Source: Pseudobutyrivibrio sp. 49 (GTDB lineage Bacteria; Bacillota; Clostridia; Lachnospirales; Lachnospiraceae). Taken from it: 64,000 nucleotides of DNA. Position numbers and translations under genes: made by a program. Shown here in pieces: positions 38,001 through 45,307 of this stretch; position 1 is the stretch's first letter; each line of letters starts with the position of its first letter. The notes below the pieces were generated by a model. The model saw nothing but the letters and a program-made list of their open reading frames with translations. It did no database searches and had not been told where the DNA came from. The stretch lies in NCBI RefSeq assembly GCF_900100545.1, contig NZ_FNDP01000012.1:19605-83604 (forward strand). Direction: 5' to 3'.

Positions 38001-39592
38001 TCGTATATACGGATTCAGAGAAGTCTCATAGTAATATCGATGTTGTTGTAGACCTTGGTATTTATGATGACCCAGATAATCAGTATCAGGGAGTTGCCCA
38101 GCTTAATATTTCAACTGGCAACACAATCATTATTGGTTCATCTCAGTATGGCAAGACAAATCTTTTACAGATGATTATAAGAGCCATAGCTACAAATTAC
38201 AGACCATCTGAGGTCAATATGTACATTTTGGATTTCGCATCCATGGCACTTAATGTATTTGCGGATTTGAATCATGTAGGTGGCGTAATATCAGCAGCTG
38301 ATGATGAAAAGCTTAAAAACTTTATCAGAATGATTTGTAAGGAAATGGCACGAAGAAAAGAAGTTTTTGCAGCCATGGGTATTACATCATTCTCTTCATA
38401 CAAAGAGGCGGGAAATACAGACATTCCTCAGATTATCATCATGGTTGATAACTTCCTTGCACTTAAGGAGCTCTATGGTGAATATGAAGATGACATTATC
38501 AATATTTGCCGTGAGGGTGTAGCTTTAGGAATTAGTCTTATTTTTACATCCATCCAGACTTCTGGAATTAGTTACAAGTACATGAGCAATTTTGCTAACA
38601 GAATTTGCCTTTACTGTAACCAGAGTGATGAGTATAGCACTGTATTTGACAGATGTCGTATGTCACCTAAAAACGTTCCTGGTCGATGCTTATATTCTAT
38701 TGATAAGACAATATATGAGCTCCAGACTTACCTTGCTTTTGAAGGAGAGAAGGAAATCGACAGAGTCCAGAAGATTAAAGAATTTATTACAGTTAGCAAC
38801 TGCAATAATCCTAATGAAAGAGCAGTTAGAATTCCAGAGGTTCCTAATGTTCTTAATACAGAGTATGTTAAGGAAAATTACTTTGGTAACGGAAATTATA
38901 TCCTTCCTGTTGGTATTGATTATGACAGCGTTGATTTTGTGGAGCTGGATCTTCTTAATACATACACAATGGGTATTACCGGACGAAAGGGTTATGGAAA
39001 GGCATCTCTTGCAAGGTACATTGTAAATTACCTCCAGAGAAATATCTTCAACTTTGAGTCGAAGGTATATGTAATTGATGGATTTGAGCAGAAGCTTAAG
39101 AACCTTTCTTCGATGGGAGTAGTTGAAAAATATACAGTTGATTTAAATGACTTCGAACTAATCCTTGAAGAAATCGAAGCAGAGCTCATAAGAAGAATGG
39201 ATATGGTTAAGACATTGGGATTCGATGCTATTAATAATGAGCCACTTCTTATGGTTATGGTTCACAACAAAGAGATATTTGCCACTGATGGAATAAGCAA
39301 AGCGGCAGTTGAGACATATAAGCGAATCGTTAAGACATACAAAAACATGAAGTTGTTATTTGTATTCTCAGATGTAGAAAATGCATCAGGTGGATTTGGC
39401 GCTTCAGAAATGCTTAAGCAGACAAAGGAATTCAACATGATGATAGCAATGGAAGATATTGGTGCTATTAAGAATACTGATATTCCAACTGGAGCTGCAA
39501 GACAGTTTAAGAAACCTATTGAGACCGGCGATGCATATGTCATTAAGGGGCAGGATATTTCAAAAATTAAAATTGTTTATGATGGAGAATAA
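35063..39592 (+). CDS. essC: EssC/YukB-type FtsK/SpoIIIE secretion ATPase
   Basis: 1509 residues, the length of EssC. Two N-terminal FHA-like domains (about 1-210), two TM helices (about 262-315), then three P-loop domains. Domain 1 is complete: GTTGSGKSE near 697 and LILIVDEFAELK. Domain 2 has GSSQYGKTN near 1027 but IIIMVDNFLA in place of the DE Walker B. Domain 3 has GRKGYGKAS near 1307, where Ala replaces Ser/Thr. It forms the membrane motor that exports WXG100 proteins. Three bases separate it from the first WXG100-like gene. Confidence 0.95.
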   Translation: MESNRYRIILSGKSFYKEIEISPDIQTIRVGTGIENDVRLNKEYFFEEFELVLTKKDNWALICSDNLYISQGDSRKLLTKEFSHGDNASICYQSSGIELFNIELLIDFDYEKKKYDLAIDLSNQQSVCIGGSGDCHVRINDDYIGNDSIIIEKTNKGYVVTDRNTKYGVRVDGIKINSPTVLSENDFVSFASFGMCLKGDLLYCDSEKVVNLNSVSSKKVSLDTNELKYPKFNRNPRFKSVLPEDEIEILDPPEAPQKPEGNIVLQLLPAILMLAVTVVLRGLMGNGGGAYVWISAISMTIGIVTSVIGIINARKKYKTDTEERLASYTEYIENKKVYIEECRCNEAKMLNDTYYSIEKEKAFVRDFSDSLFDRTTKDEDYLVVRLGNGNKEAVQKLSIKKKEELNCTDELLKVPTELQAQYRDVHNVPITLDLKKNNAVGVIGSRADLNTFIKTLTTDLAVRQYYTDTKLFYVLDEEDVEDFKWLRFLPHVKNEQLNMRNIVYDSDSRSILFDFLYKELSSREASEQTHPNYVIMVYRDNGIKNHPISKYIEYANMVGVSFIFFEEHKELLPSGCNSVVQLEGTRGIVTDTEDKNNVARFEYEVVNTGDAAFISNKLAPVYCEEVSLEGSLTKNITLFELMNILNVEDINLTKNWDESQVYKSMAAPLGVKSKSQVVSLDLNEKQHGPHGLVAGTTGSGKSEILQSYILSMATLFHPYDVGFVIIDFKGGGMVNQFKKLPHLIGAITNIDGREIDRSLSSIKAELRKRQALFAEHDVNHIDAYIKLFKKGEAKIPLPHLILIVDEFAELKMDQPEFMKELISAARIGRSLGVHLILATQKPSGVVDAQIWSNSKFKLCLKVQNKEDSNEVLKTPVAAEIKEPGRAYLQVGNNEIFELFQSAYSGAPATFDASAQQKPFTVYSLDLAGKHTPVYTRQKSKSNDEAETQLDAITNYIAEYCEENNINRLPGICLPPLEETIVYTDSEKSHSNIDVVVDLGIYDDPDNQYQGVAQLNISTGNTIIIGSSQYGKTNLLQMIIRAIATNYRPSEVNMYILDFASMALNVFADLNHVGGVISAADDEKLKNFIRMICKEMARRKEVFAAMGITSFSSYKEAGNTDIPQIIIMVDNFLALKELYGEYEDDIINICREGVALGISLIFTSIQTSGISYKYMSNFANRICLYCNQSDEYSTVFDRCRMSPKNVPGRCLYSIDKTIYELQTYLAFEGEKEIDRVQKIKEFITVSNCNNPNERAVRIPEVPNVLNTEYVKENYFGNGNYILPVGIDYDSVDFVELDLLNTYTMGITGRKGYGKASLARYIVNYLQRNIFNFESKVYVIDGFEQKLKNLSSMGVVEKYTVDLNDFELILEEIEAELIRRMDMVKTLGFDAINNEPLLMVMVHNKEIFATDGISKAAVETYKRIVKTYKNMKLLFVFSDVENASGGFGASEMLKQTKEFNMMIAMEDIGAIKNTDIPTGAARQFKKPIETGDAYVIKGQDISKIKIVYDGE

Positions 39593-39594
39593 TT

Positions 39595-39933
39595 ATGGCA
39601 GAAAAAGGCACAAAAGCATGGGGGAATGATAATTCAGAAGGAAACCTCGAGTATCTTGATTCAAAAGCCTTTGGTGCAGCGATTGAAAAGTTTTCTAAAG
39701 GGGTCACCACCTACAACGATATAATCGAAGGAATCAAAACTACAACTAGTACTCTTCTGGAAAACTGGAAAGGTGAAGGCCGAACTCAGTTTGAAAAAGA
39801 TTACAATGTTATTTTTCTTCAATTGAAGGATATAGGTGATATCTTATACGACCTGAGAGATGCATTAATATCAGCCCAGGCAGAATATGAAACTACAGAT
39901 GATACATACGCAAAATCATTAACTTATAAATAA
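39595..39933 (+). CDS. WXG100-like protein (variant 1)
   Basis: 112 residues, all-helical hairpin. LENWKGEGRTQFEKDYN carries the W-x-G turn; the C-terminus has YETTDDTYA, near the YxxxD/E export-signal pattern. An N-terminal extension (AEKGTKAWGNDNSEGN) makes it longer than canonical EsxA. Likely a T7SS substrate or partner of the next proteins. Its start is three bases after essC, so tightly coupled. Confidence 0.85.
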   Translation: MAEKGTKAWGNDNSEGNLEYLDSKAFGAAIEKFSKGVTTYNDIIEGIKTTTSTLLENWKGEGRTQFEKDYNVIFLQLKDIGDILYDLRDALISAQAEYETTDDTYAKSLTYK

Positions 39934-39950
39934 GACTACGAGGAGACAAA

Positions 39951-40430
39951 ATGGGATTATCAGAATTATATGCTCAGCTCTCTCATCTCAATTCTAGAAA
40001 AAGAGAACTAGAATACGCTATTGGGATAAACAAAAAAAGGTTATCTGAAGTAGAGGCGATAAAAAAGAATTTAATATCATTTGTCAGTAGAAACTATACT
40101 GATGTTAACAGTTCAGCAGATGGAATCGACAGAACATTTCATGATGGTCTGGATGGTCCAGAGACAGTATACAAAATTCTTTTTACTAACAAGAGCTTAT
40201 ATGAGCAGGATAGTGCAGGTGACAGTAACTTATCTTCATGTGTGACAAATCTTACTACAGAAATAAAAAACACTACTGATAAGTTAGAACAGTTGAGACG
40301 TGAACTGGATAGTGTAAACTCATCTATTCGCACTACAGAAGCTGCAATAGCGGCAGAAAAAAGAAGGCTTGAAGAGGAAGCCAGAAGACAAAGGGAAGCT
40401 GAATTAGCGGCAGCTTCAAAAAGGGGTTAA
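39951..40430 (+). CDS. Coiled-coil protein, DUF5082/YwqH-like T7SS accessory
   Basis: 159 residues, almost entirely coiled coil (SELYAQLSHLNSRKRELEYAI at the start, EKRRLEEEARRQREAELAAA at the end). No signal peptide. Size and position, between a WXG100-like gene and a large candidate effector, match the small helical partners (such as YwqH) encoded before LXG effectors in Bacillus. It probably binds the effector's helical N-domain. SD gaggag; three bases before the next gene. Confidence 0.65.
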   Translation: MGLSELYAQLSHLNSRKRELEYAIGINKKRLSEVEAIKKNLISFVSRNYTDVNSSADGIDRTFHDGLDGPETVYKILFTNKSLYEQDSAGDSNLSSCVTNLTTEIKNTTDKLEQLRRELDSVNSSIRTTEAAIAAEKRRLEEEARRQREAELAAASKRG

Positions 40431-40432
40431 TA

Positions 40433-41992
40433 ATGTCAGCATTAATAATTAATTACTCGGAATTAGCACACACTGAAAAACACGCCAGATCTGTGGTAGA
40501 CAAAATAGATAACTACATTTCTGGTCTGACAAAGACAGGTACTAAATGTGGTTCTGTTACCGGAGGAAGTTCTTCAGCACTTACATCAGCTCAATACTAT
40601 ATTGATGCAAAGGTTGCTGTGCTAAACAAAAAAAAGGAAAGATACAACGATTACGCTAATCAGATTCATACATTCTCGGAAAATGCAAAGAGAATAGACA
40701 AGGAAGTAAAGACAGCCATAGTAAATGAACAGAAAAGCTTTCTTTCAGCACACGAAAATTTAAAGATAAATTCTGTCAAGGCAGCCTTTATCAATTTCCT
40801 AACAAGTATGAAGAATTTTTGCCCTGTATTTGATTTTATTGGAACCATGTTCCAAAAGGTCTTTGATAAAATCAAATCCATTCAAGAGGCAATACAGGAA
40901 TGGTATTACTTACAGGGTGGTCGTGAAAAGCTAGCATTCTGGGGAGCTATAGCAGGTGCAATAGCGTTGATTCTCCTGGCAATAGCAGCATGGCCAGCAG
41001 AGATTGGAATAATTGCTATAGCAGGATTTATTGGTGCAGTTATAGCCGCCATAAATGGAATAGTTAATGTTATAACGTCCTATAAGGCATGGAAATCGGC
41101 AGAATCTGGTGATCCGTTATGGGCTAAGCGATATGGCAAGATGGATAAATTGAGTGATGTATTTAGAAGCAGAAATCATCATAATAAGTATCTTAATTTA
41201 ATCTCGGATTGTGGTGCTGATTTAATCGATACAGTTGAATTTGTGTGTGATGCCATCGACATAGTTGGCACAATTAAGAATTTTGACTTCAAGGCAAATA
41301 TTGAATGTATCCAGAGAGCCTTCAACAAAGAACATGGCTTATTAAAGTATATGTCAGTTACTAAGTGGAAGAGAGTAAAAACTGCCAACGGATTGGAATT
41401 AATACGCGATATTGATAAAGAAACTCATATTGCAAAAACAGAAATAACACTTAATTCATTCCTTCACGGAGCACGACAGGTACTAAGAAATGAAAAAGTT
41501 TATGATGATGCCAGCTCATTCACATGTGAAGCTCGTAGACTGGCTGGCTGGTATGATTCAAACGGACAAATCGGCCTTCGTACACTTTTATGTAAGAACT
41601 TTAAAGAAAATCTAGTATATGACTGGAAGTCATTAAAATATACAGTTAGCGGTGGATATAAGTTAAAGATTTGCGAATTTACTAATGACGTAAAGAGCTT
41701 CAAACATATTAATGACACAATATCAAGCGTCAAGAAGTTTACAAGCAGTGGAGATTTAATTAAGAATTCCAAAACATTAGGAAAAGGCATTAACACTGTC
41801 AAGAATACATATGAAACTATTGAAAAAATCTCTGTTGGCAAATACAAATTCAAGGAGACTATTATTAGTAATTTCCAGGAGGCAATTGGTTTCGATGGTT
41901 TAAAGAAACCAGCTGATAAGGTTGTAAAACTAAAGGGAAAAGCTGAAAAAATAATTAAAAATAGTGTAGCTTACGATTTATGTTTTGACTAA
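40433..41992 (+). CDS. Candidate T7SS effector with helical N-domain and Gly/Ala-rich membrane segment
   Basis: 519 residues. The first ~150 residues are helical and WXG/LXG-superfamily-like. Residues about 162-215 form a Gly/Ala/Ile-rich hydrophobic stretch (WGAIAGAIALILLAIAAWP, IAGFIGAVIAAINGIVNVI). The C-terminal ~300 residues are Lys-rich with no enzyme motif that I recognise. Genetic position (after essC, WXG100 and the coiled-coil partner, before a small membrane protein) is that of polymorphic LXG effectors and their immunity genes. The toxin activity is not shown by the sequence. Confidence 0.6.
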   Translation: MSALIINYSELAHTEKHARSVVDKIDNYISGLTKTGTKCGSVTGGSSSALTSAQYYIDAKVAVLNKKKERYNDYANQIHTFSENAKRIDKEVKTAIVNEQKSFLSAHENLKINSVKAAFINFLTSMKNFCPVFDFIGTMFQKVFDKIKSIQEAIQEWYYLQGGREKLAFWGAIAGAIALILLAIAAWPAEIGIIAIAGFIGAVIAAINGIVNVITSYKAWKSAESGDPLWAKRYGKMDKLSDVFRSRNHHNKYLNLISDCGADLIDTVEFVCDAIDIVGTIKNFDFKANIECIQRAFNKEHGLLKYMSVTKWKRVKTANGLELIRDIDKETHIAKTEITLNSFLHGARQVLRNEKVYDDASSFTCEARRLAGWYDSNGQIGLRTLLCKNFKENLVYDWKSLKYTVSGGYKLKICEFTNDVKSFKHINDTISSVKKFTSSGDLIKNSKTLGKGINTVKNTYETIEKISVGKYKFKETIISNFQEAIGFDGLKKPADKVVKLKGKAEKIIKNSVAYDLCFD

Positions 41993-42019
41993 AGCGACAC
42001 CAGTTATTAGAGGAAAAAG

Positions 42020-42652
42020 ATGAATAAATATTATATTAATCAAAAAAACAAAAAATATTACCAGAAGATTTTTATAAAGAATTTCCCGGATTACAAATGG
42101 AAGACAGTAGTAGCAGATATATTCTTTTTACTTGCGATTATCGCCTTTTTAGCATTGCCTGTTATGTATATAGTTCTTACAGATTCGTTTGAAGTGGAAG
42201 TGTTAATAGAATTTCTTGGCGGTTCAGTAATTTTTGGATTAATTCCTTTCTTAATCGGATTGTTAATCAAGGACAAGACATTTAAGGATTTACTATGGAA
42301 CACTGTGAATATTGACTACGAAAGCATTGAAATTACAGAAGACAGCATTATTCATACCTGGCATAGAAAAGGAGACCAGGCTGAGTCAATGCTTGAATAC
42401 AATATTCACCATGATTATATCGAATCAGTGCATTTAGATAAGGCTTCTAAAATGCTAACAATAGTAGGTTCAGCTACTATCACACCATATGAGAATTATG
42501 CAGCCAAGCAGGTTAACAGCCAGTATCCAGCTTACTCAACATCATACAAAAATATAGAGCAGTTTTTCATTGCAGTAGATGATACCAAAAGTGAAGCTGA
42601 AATCATGAAGTTAATCAAAGCAGTAGCCGAGGAGAGATATTCTGAAACCTAA
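42020..42652 (+). CDS. Two-TM protein with C-terminal PH-like domain, possible immunity protein
   Basis: 210 residues. Two TM helices (about 33-52 and 65-82) followed by a beta-rich cytoplasmic domain (YESIEITEDSIIHTW, YIESVHLDKASKMLTIVG) that resembles bacterial PH/YcxB folds. SD agagga. It follows the candidate effector by 27 bases, the place of an immunity gene. A protein of the same plan is encoded at 44679-45206. Confidence 0.55.
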   Translation: MNKYYINQKNKKYYQKIFIKNFPDYKWKTVVADIFFLLAIIAFLALPVMYIVLTDSFEVEVLIEFLGGSVIFGLIPFLIGLLIKDKTFKDLLWNTVNIDYESIEITEDSIIHTWHRKGDQAESMLEYNIHHDYIESVHLDKASKMLTIVGSATITPYENYAAKQVNSQYPAYSTSYKNIEQFFIAVDDTKSEAEIMKLIKAVAEERYSET

Positions 42653-42726
42653 GAAGCTTTACAGGTTTATCCTTAGGATATTTAAGAGGTTTACAAAAAT
42701 GCTTTTGAGAAAGAGAGGTTTTATAT

Positions 42727-44022
42727 ATGTCAAAAGCAGATTTTAATGAATACATGATTCAGGCCAAGTCATTACTTGGTGCTGAGAAGTATGAGGAGGC
42801 TTTAACTTATTTAGATAAAGCTGAGAAAGAAGAGAACATGGATGAAGAGCTTTACCTTACAAGAGGTATTGTTCTTGCCAACTTAAGCCGTTTTGACGAA
42901 GCAAAAGCTGAATTTGAAAAGGTACTTAAGCTAAAGAAAGATAATGGTTTGGCATTGTTCCATATGGGCAATATCGAGATCCTTATAGGCAACAGAGCAC
43001 AGGGTATTGAATACTTTAATAATGCAATTGCTTATGGTTTTGATGATGCACAGGTATATTACAGCCTTGGTCTTATGCATGAGGAAGATGGAAATGATGA
43101 GCTTGCATTAAGAAATTATTCAAAAGCCATCTTAAAAGACCCAACAAGAGCTGATATAAGAATTAGAAAAGTTAGAACTCTTGTTAATAACAAGATGGAA
43201 AAGGAAGCCTTGTTCGCATTGGATGAGCTGATTTTATCTAATCCAGATGCTTTTGAAGGTTATCATATGAAATATTTACTTTTGGTTGACCAGAAGAAAT
43301 ATGATGATGCTGCAAAGGTAATTGAAGAAGCAATGACTCTTTTCCCTAAGGATACAGAGTTTGCTTTGGATAAGGCTTCACTTATGGTTGCCAAGGGAGA
43401 TCTTGACGCTGCTTTGGCTTACATTGATCAGATAAAAGAAGAGATGGAAACTACTCCAGAGATACTTCACGGTATGGAGATGCAGAAGTCTCGTATCTAT
43501 TCAGCTAAGGAAGATATGGGAAAGGTTGTTGAGCATCTTGAAAGTGCAAGACAAATCGCTTTAGAGAATAATGTTAATGATTTTGAGGAATCATATCTTC
43601 TTATGAACTGCTACGTTAGCCAGAAAGCATATGAAAAGGCAATCGAAGCAGCCAAGCATTTAAAAGAAGCTGAAGGACAGGATTATTATTCTTTAGCAGC
43701 ACATTATTATGAGCCTTACGCTCTCAAGCAGATGGGAAAAACAGAAGGTGTTGACCAGATGTTTAATGATGCAATTGACTATTACAGAAGCGTAACATTG
43801 GAGAATCCATCAAACGTTGACGCATATGCATTTAGAATAATGTGTTTAAGAGAGATTAATAAATTTGATAAGGCACTTGAGTTAACTGACTATCTTGTCA
43901 CAGTAGCAGACCAGTTGCCAGAAACACATGCACTTCGCGCTGCAATCCTTAATGATTTAGGAAGAACAAAGGAAGCAGAAGAAGAGAACAACAAATACCT
44001 TAGTATACAGGCTAACTTATAA
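42727..44022 (+). CDS. Cytoplasmic TPR-repeat protein
   Basis: 431 residues without signal or TM segment. About ten tetratricopeptide repeats run the whole length (EKYEEALTYLDKAEKE, SRFDEAKAEFEKVLKL, NDELALRNYSKAILKDP, NKFDKALELTDYL). Likely a scaffold or chaperone for secretion substrates. Preceded by SD gagagagg and followed 17 bases later by a WXG100-like gene. Confidence 0.85.
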   Translation: MSKADFNEYMIQAKSLLGAEKYEEALTYLDKAEKEENMDEELYLTRGIVLANLSRFDEAKAEFEKVLKLKKDNGLALFHMGNIEILIGNRAQGIEYFNNAIAYGFDDAQVYYSLGLMHEEDGNDELALRNYSKAILKDPTRADIRIRKVRTLVNNKMEKEALFALDELILSNPDAFEGYHMKYLLLVDQKKYDDAAKVIEEAMTLFPKDTEFALDKASLMVAKGDLDAALAYIDQIKEEMETTPEILHGMEMQKSRIYSAKEDMGKVVEHLESARQIALENNVNDFEESYLLMNCYVSQKAYEKAIEAAKHLKEAEGQDYYSLAAHYYEPYALKQMGKTEGVDQMFNDAIDYYRSVTLENPSNVDAYAFRIMCLREINKFDKALELTDYLVTVADQLPETHALRAAILNDLGRTKEAEEENNKYLSIQANL

Positions 44023-44039
44023 AAGTAGTGGAGGGCAAA

Positions 44040-44324
44040 ATGCTTTATATTGACAATGAAGCAATTCAAACTGCAAAAGACCAATATTACCAACATGAAC
44101 TAGATATGGATGAATTAAAAGTCGATTTAGAAACAGCTATTACTGAGCTGCGAAAGTCGTGGAAGTCTGATGCAGGCGATAAGTTTTTTGAGAAATTTGA
44201 CGATCAGTGGGTTAAGAATATGTCAGATTATATTGTAGTACTTCAACATATGCAGACTAATCTTAATACTGCAAAAACAAAATATCAGGATATTTACGAT
44301 GAAGCTGGTCGATTAAATTTATAA
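44040..44324 (+). CDS. WXG100-like protein (variant 2)
   Basis: 94 residues from the ATG at 44040, preferred over a GTG at 44028 because ggaggg precedes it by five bases. Helical hairpin with RKSWKSDAGDKFFEKF, in which W-x-S replaces W-x-G, and a Tyr-containing tail YQDIYDEAG near the export-signal pattern. Standard WXG100 length. Probably pairs with the canonical protein encoded next. Confidence 0.8.
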   Translation: MLYIDNEAIQTAKDQYYQHELDMDELKVDLETAITELRKSWKSDAGDKFFEKFDDQWVKNMSDYIVVLQHMQTNLNTAKTKYQDIYDEAGRLNL

Positions 44325-44357
44325 ATTATTATTTTTTATTTTTAGGAGGAACAAAAA

Positions 44358-44654
44358 ATGGGACAGATTAGAATCACACCAGAAGAATTAAGAGAGGCTG
44401 CTAACTTCTTACAGCAGAAGCAGGAGGCTATCAACAGCGAGGTTAGCGAGTTAAAGTCAAAGGTTGACGAAGTTACAGGAAACTGGGAAGGTGCTGCACA
44501 GAGCCAGTTCGTAGAGTCATTCTTAAGCGATATGTATCCAATGTTACACGAGACAATGCCACAGATTATCGAAGGAATAGCTTCACAGATGAACGGTGCA
44601 GCTGATGCAATCGAGCAGGCTGACCAGGAAGTTGCTAACGCTTTCAAGGGCTAA
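44358..44654 (+). CDS. Canonical WXG100 (ESAT-6-like) protein
   Basis: 98 residues. Starts GQIRITPEELREAANFL and has GNWEGAAQSQFVESF, the textbook W-x-G turn, followed by helix 2 (MPQIIEGIASQMNGAADAIEQAD). Strong SD taggagg, the best in the cluster, fitting high expression of the secreted dimer. It is the EsxA-like substrate that also primes EssC. Confidence 0.93.
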   Translation: MGQIRITPEELREAANFLQQKQEAINSEVSELKSKVDEVTGNWEGAAQSQFVESFLSDMYPMLHETMPQIIEGIASQMNGAADAIEQADQEVANAFKG

Positions 44655-44678
44655 TATTTCCAGAGAAAGAGATTTTAA

Positions 44679-45206
44679 ATGACTAATTATACTATCAATA
44701 GCAAAATATATATTCCACTTACCAAAGGACAATCCTTTATAAAGATCCTCTACAGAGGTGTCTTTGTCATGTACACACTAATCGTTCTATTCCAGACCTG
44801 GATTGAAGGATTTAGCTGGTACAGATGTCTTACACTTGTTATGGCTTATTGCATTGTAAAAAGTCTTTTTGCAAGATTTTCAGAAGGATATCAGCATACT
44901 TTGGCAGAGATGACTATTTCAGACAAGCTAATAGTAATAGACTATATTAATACTGCTTATAAAGGTGAACAGGCTTCCGTTAAGGTTGAAATTCCAGTTG
45001 ACGGTGTTTCAGCTGTTGAATATAGTGAAGAACTTAGCGCATTGAGATTTGTTGGAAACATTCAAAAAAGTATCCCAGCTCAAAAGAGTCAGGAATCAGT
45101 GAATGACTGGGTTGTTTACATTCAGGAAGGTATTTCTGATATTATCAATTCAGTTGAAGAGATTACCTCTCTCAAGATAAATAAAGTGGATGATGTAATT
45201 GATTAG
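44679..45206 (+). CDS. Two-TM protein with PH-like domain
   Basis: 175 residues. Two hydrophobic segments (about 24-42 and 47-65), then a beta-rich soluble part (MTISDKLIVIDYIN, VSAVEYSEELSALRFVG). Same plan as the 42020 protein, with low sequence similarity. Last gene of the secretion locus, closed by a strong terminator. Confidence 0.6.
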   Translation: MTNYTINSKIYIPLTKGQSFIKILYRGVFVMYTLIVLFQTWIEGFSWYRCLTLVMAYCIVKSLFARFSEGYQHTLAEMTISDKLIVIDYINTAYKGEQASVKVEIPVDGVSAVEYSEELSALRFVGNIQKSIPAQKSQESVNDWVVYIQEGISDIINSVEEITSLKINKVDDVID

Positions 45207-45236
45207 TAAGCTCTGTTATTTAGAGATAAAATCTAA

Positions 45237-45273
45237 GGGAACCTCTCGACGAAGAAGAGGTTCCCATTTTTTT
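45237..45273 (+). terminator. Intrinsic terminator ending the T7SS locus
   Basis: Perfect 10-bp stem gggaacctct / agaggttccc, loop of 9, then seven T after one A. It may also serve the convergent xylanase gene weakly. Confidence 0.9.
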
Positions 45274-45307
45274 ACATGGTTATAAACTTATAATCATTCA
45301 ATCCATT

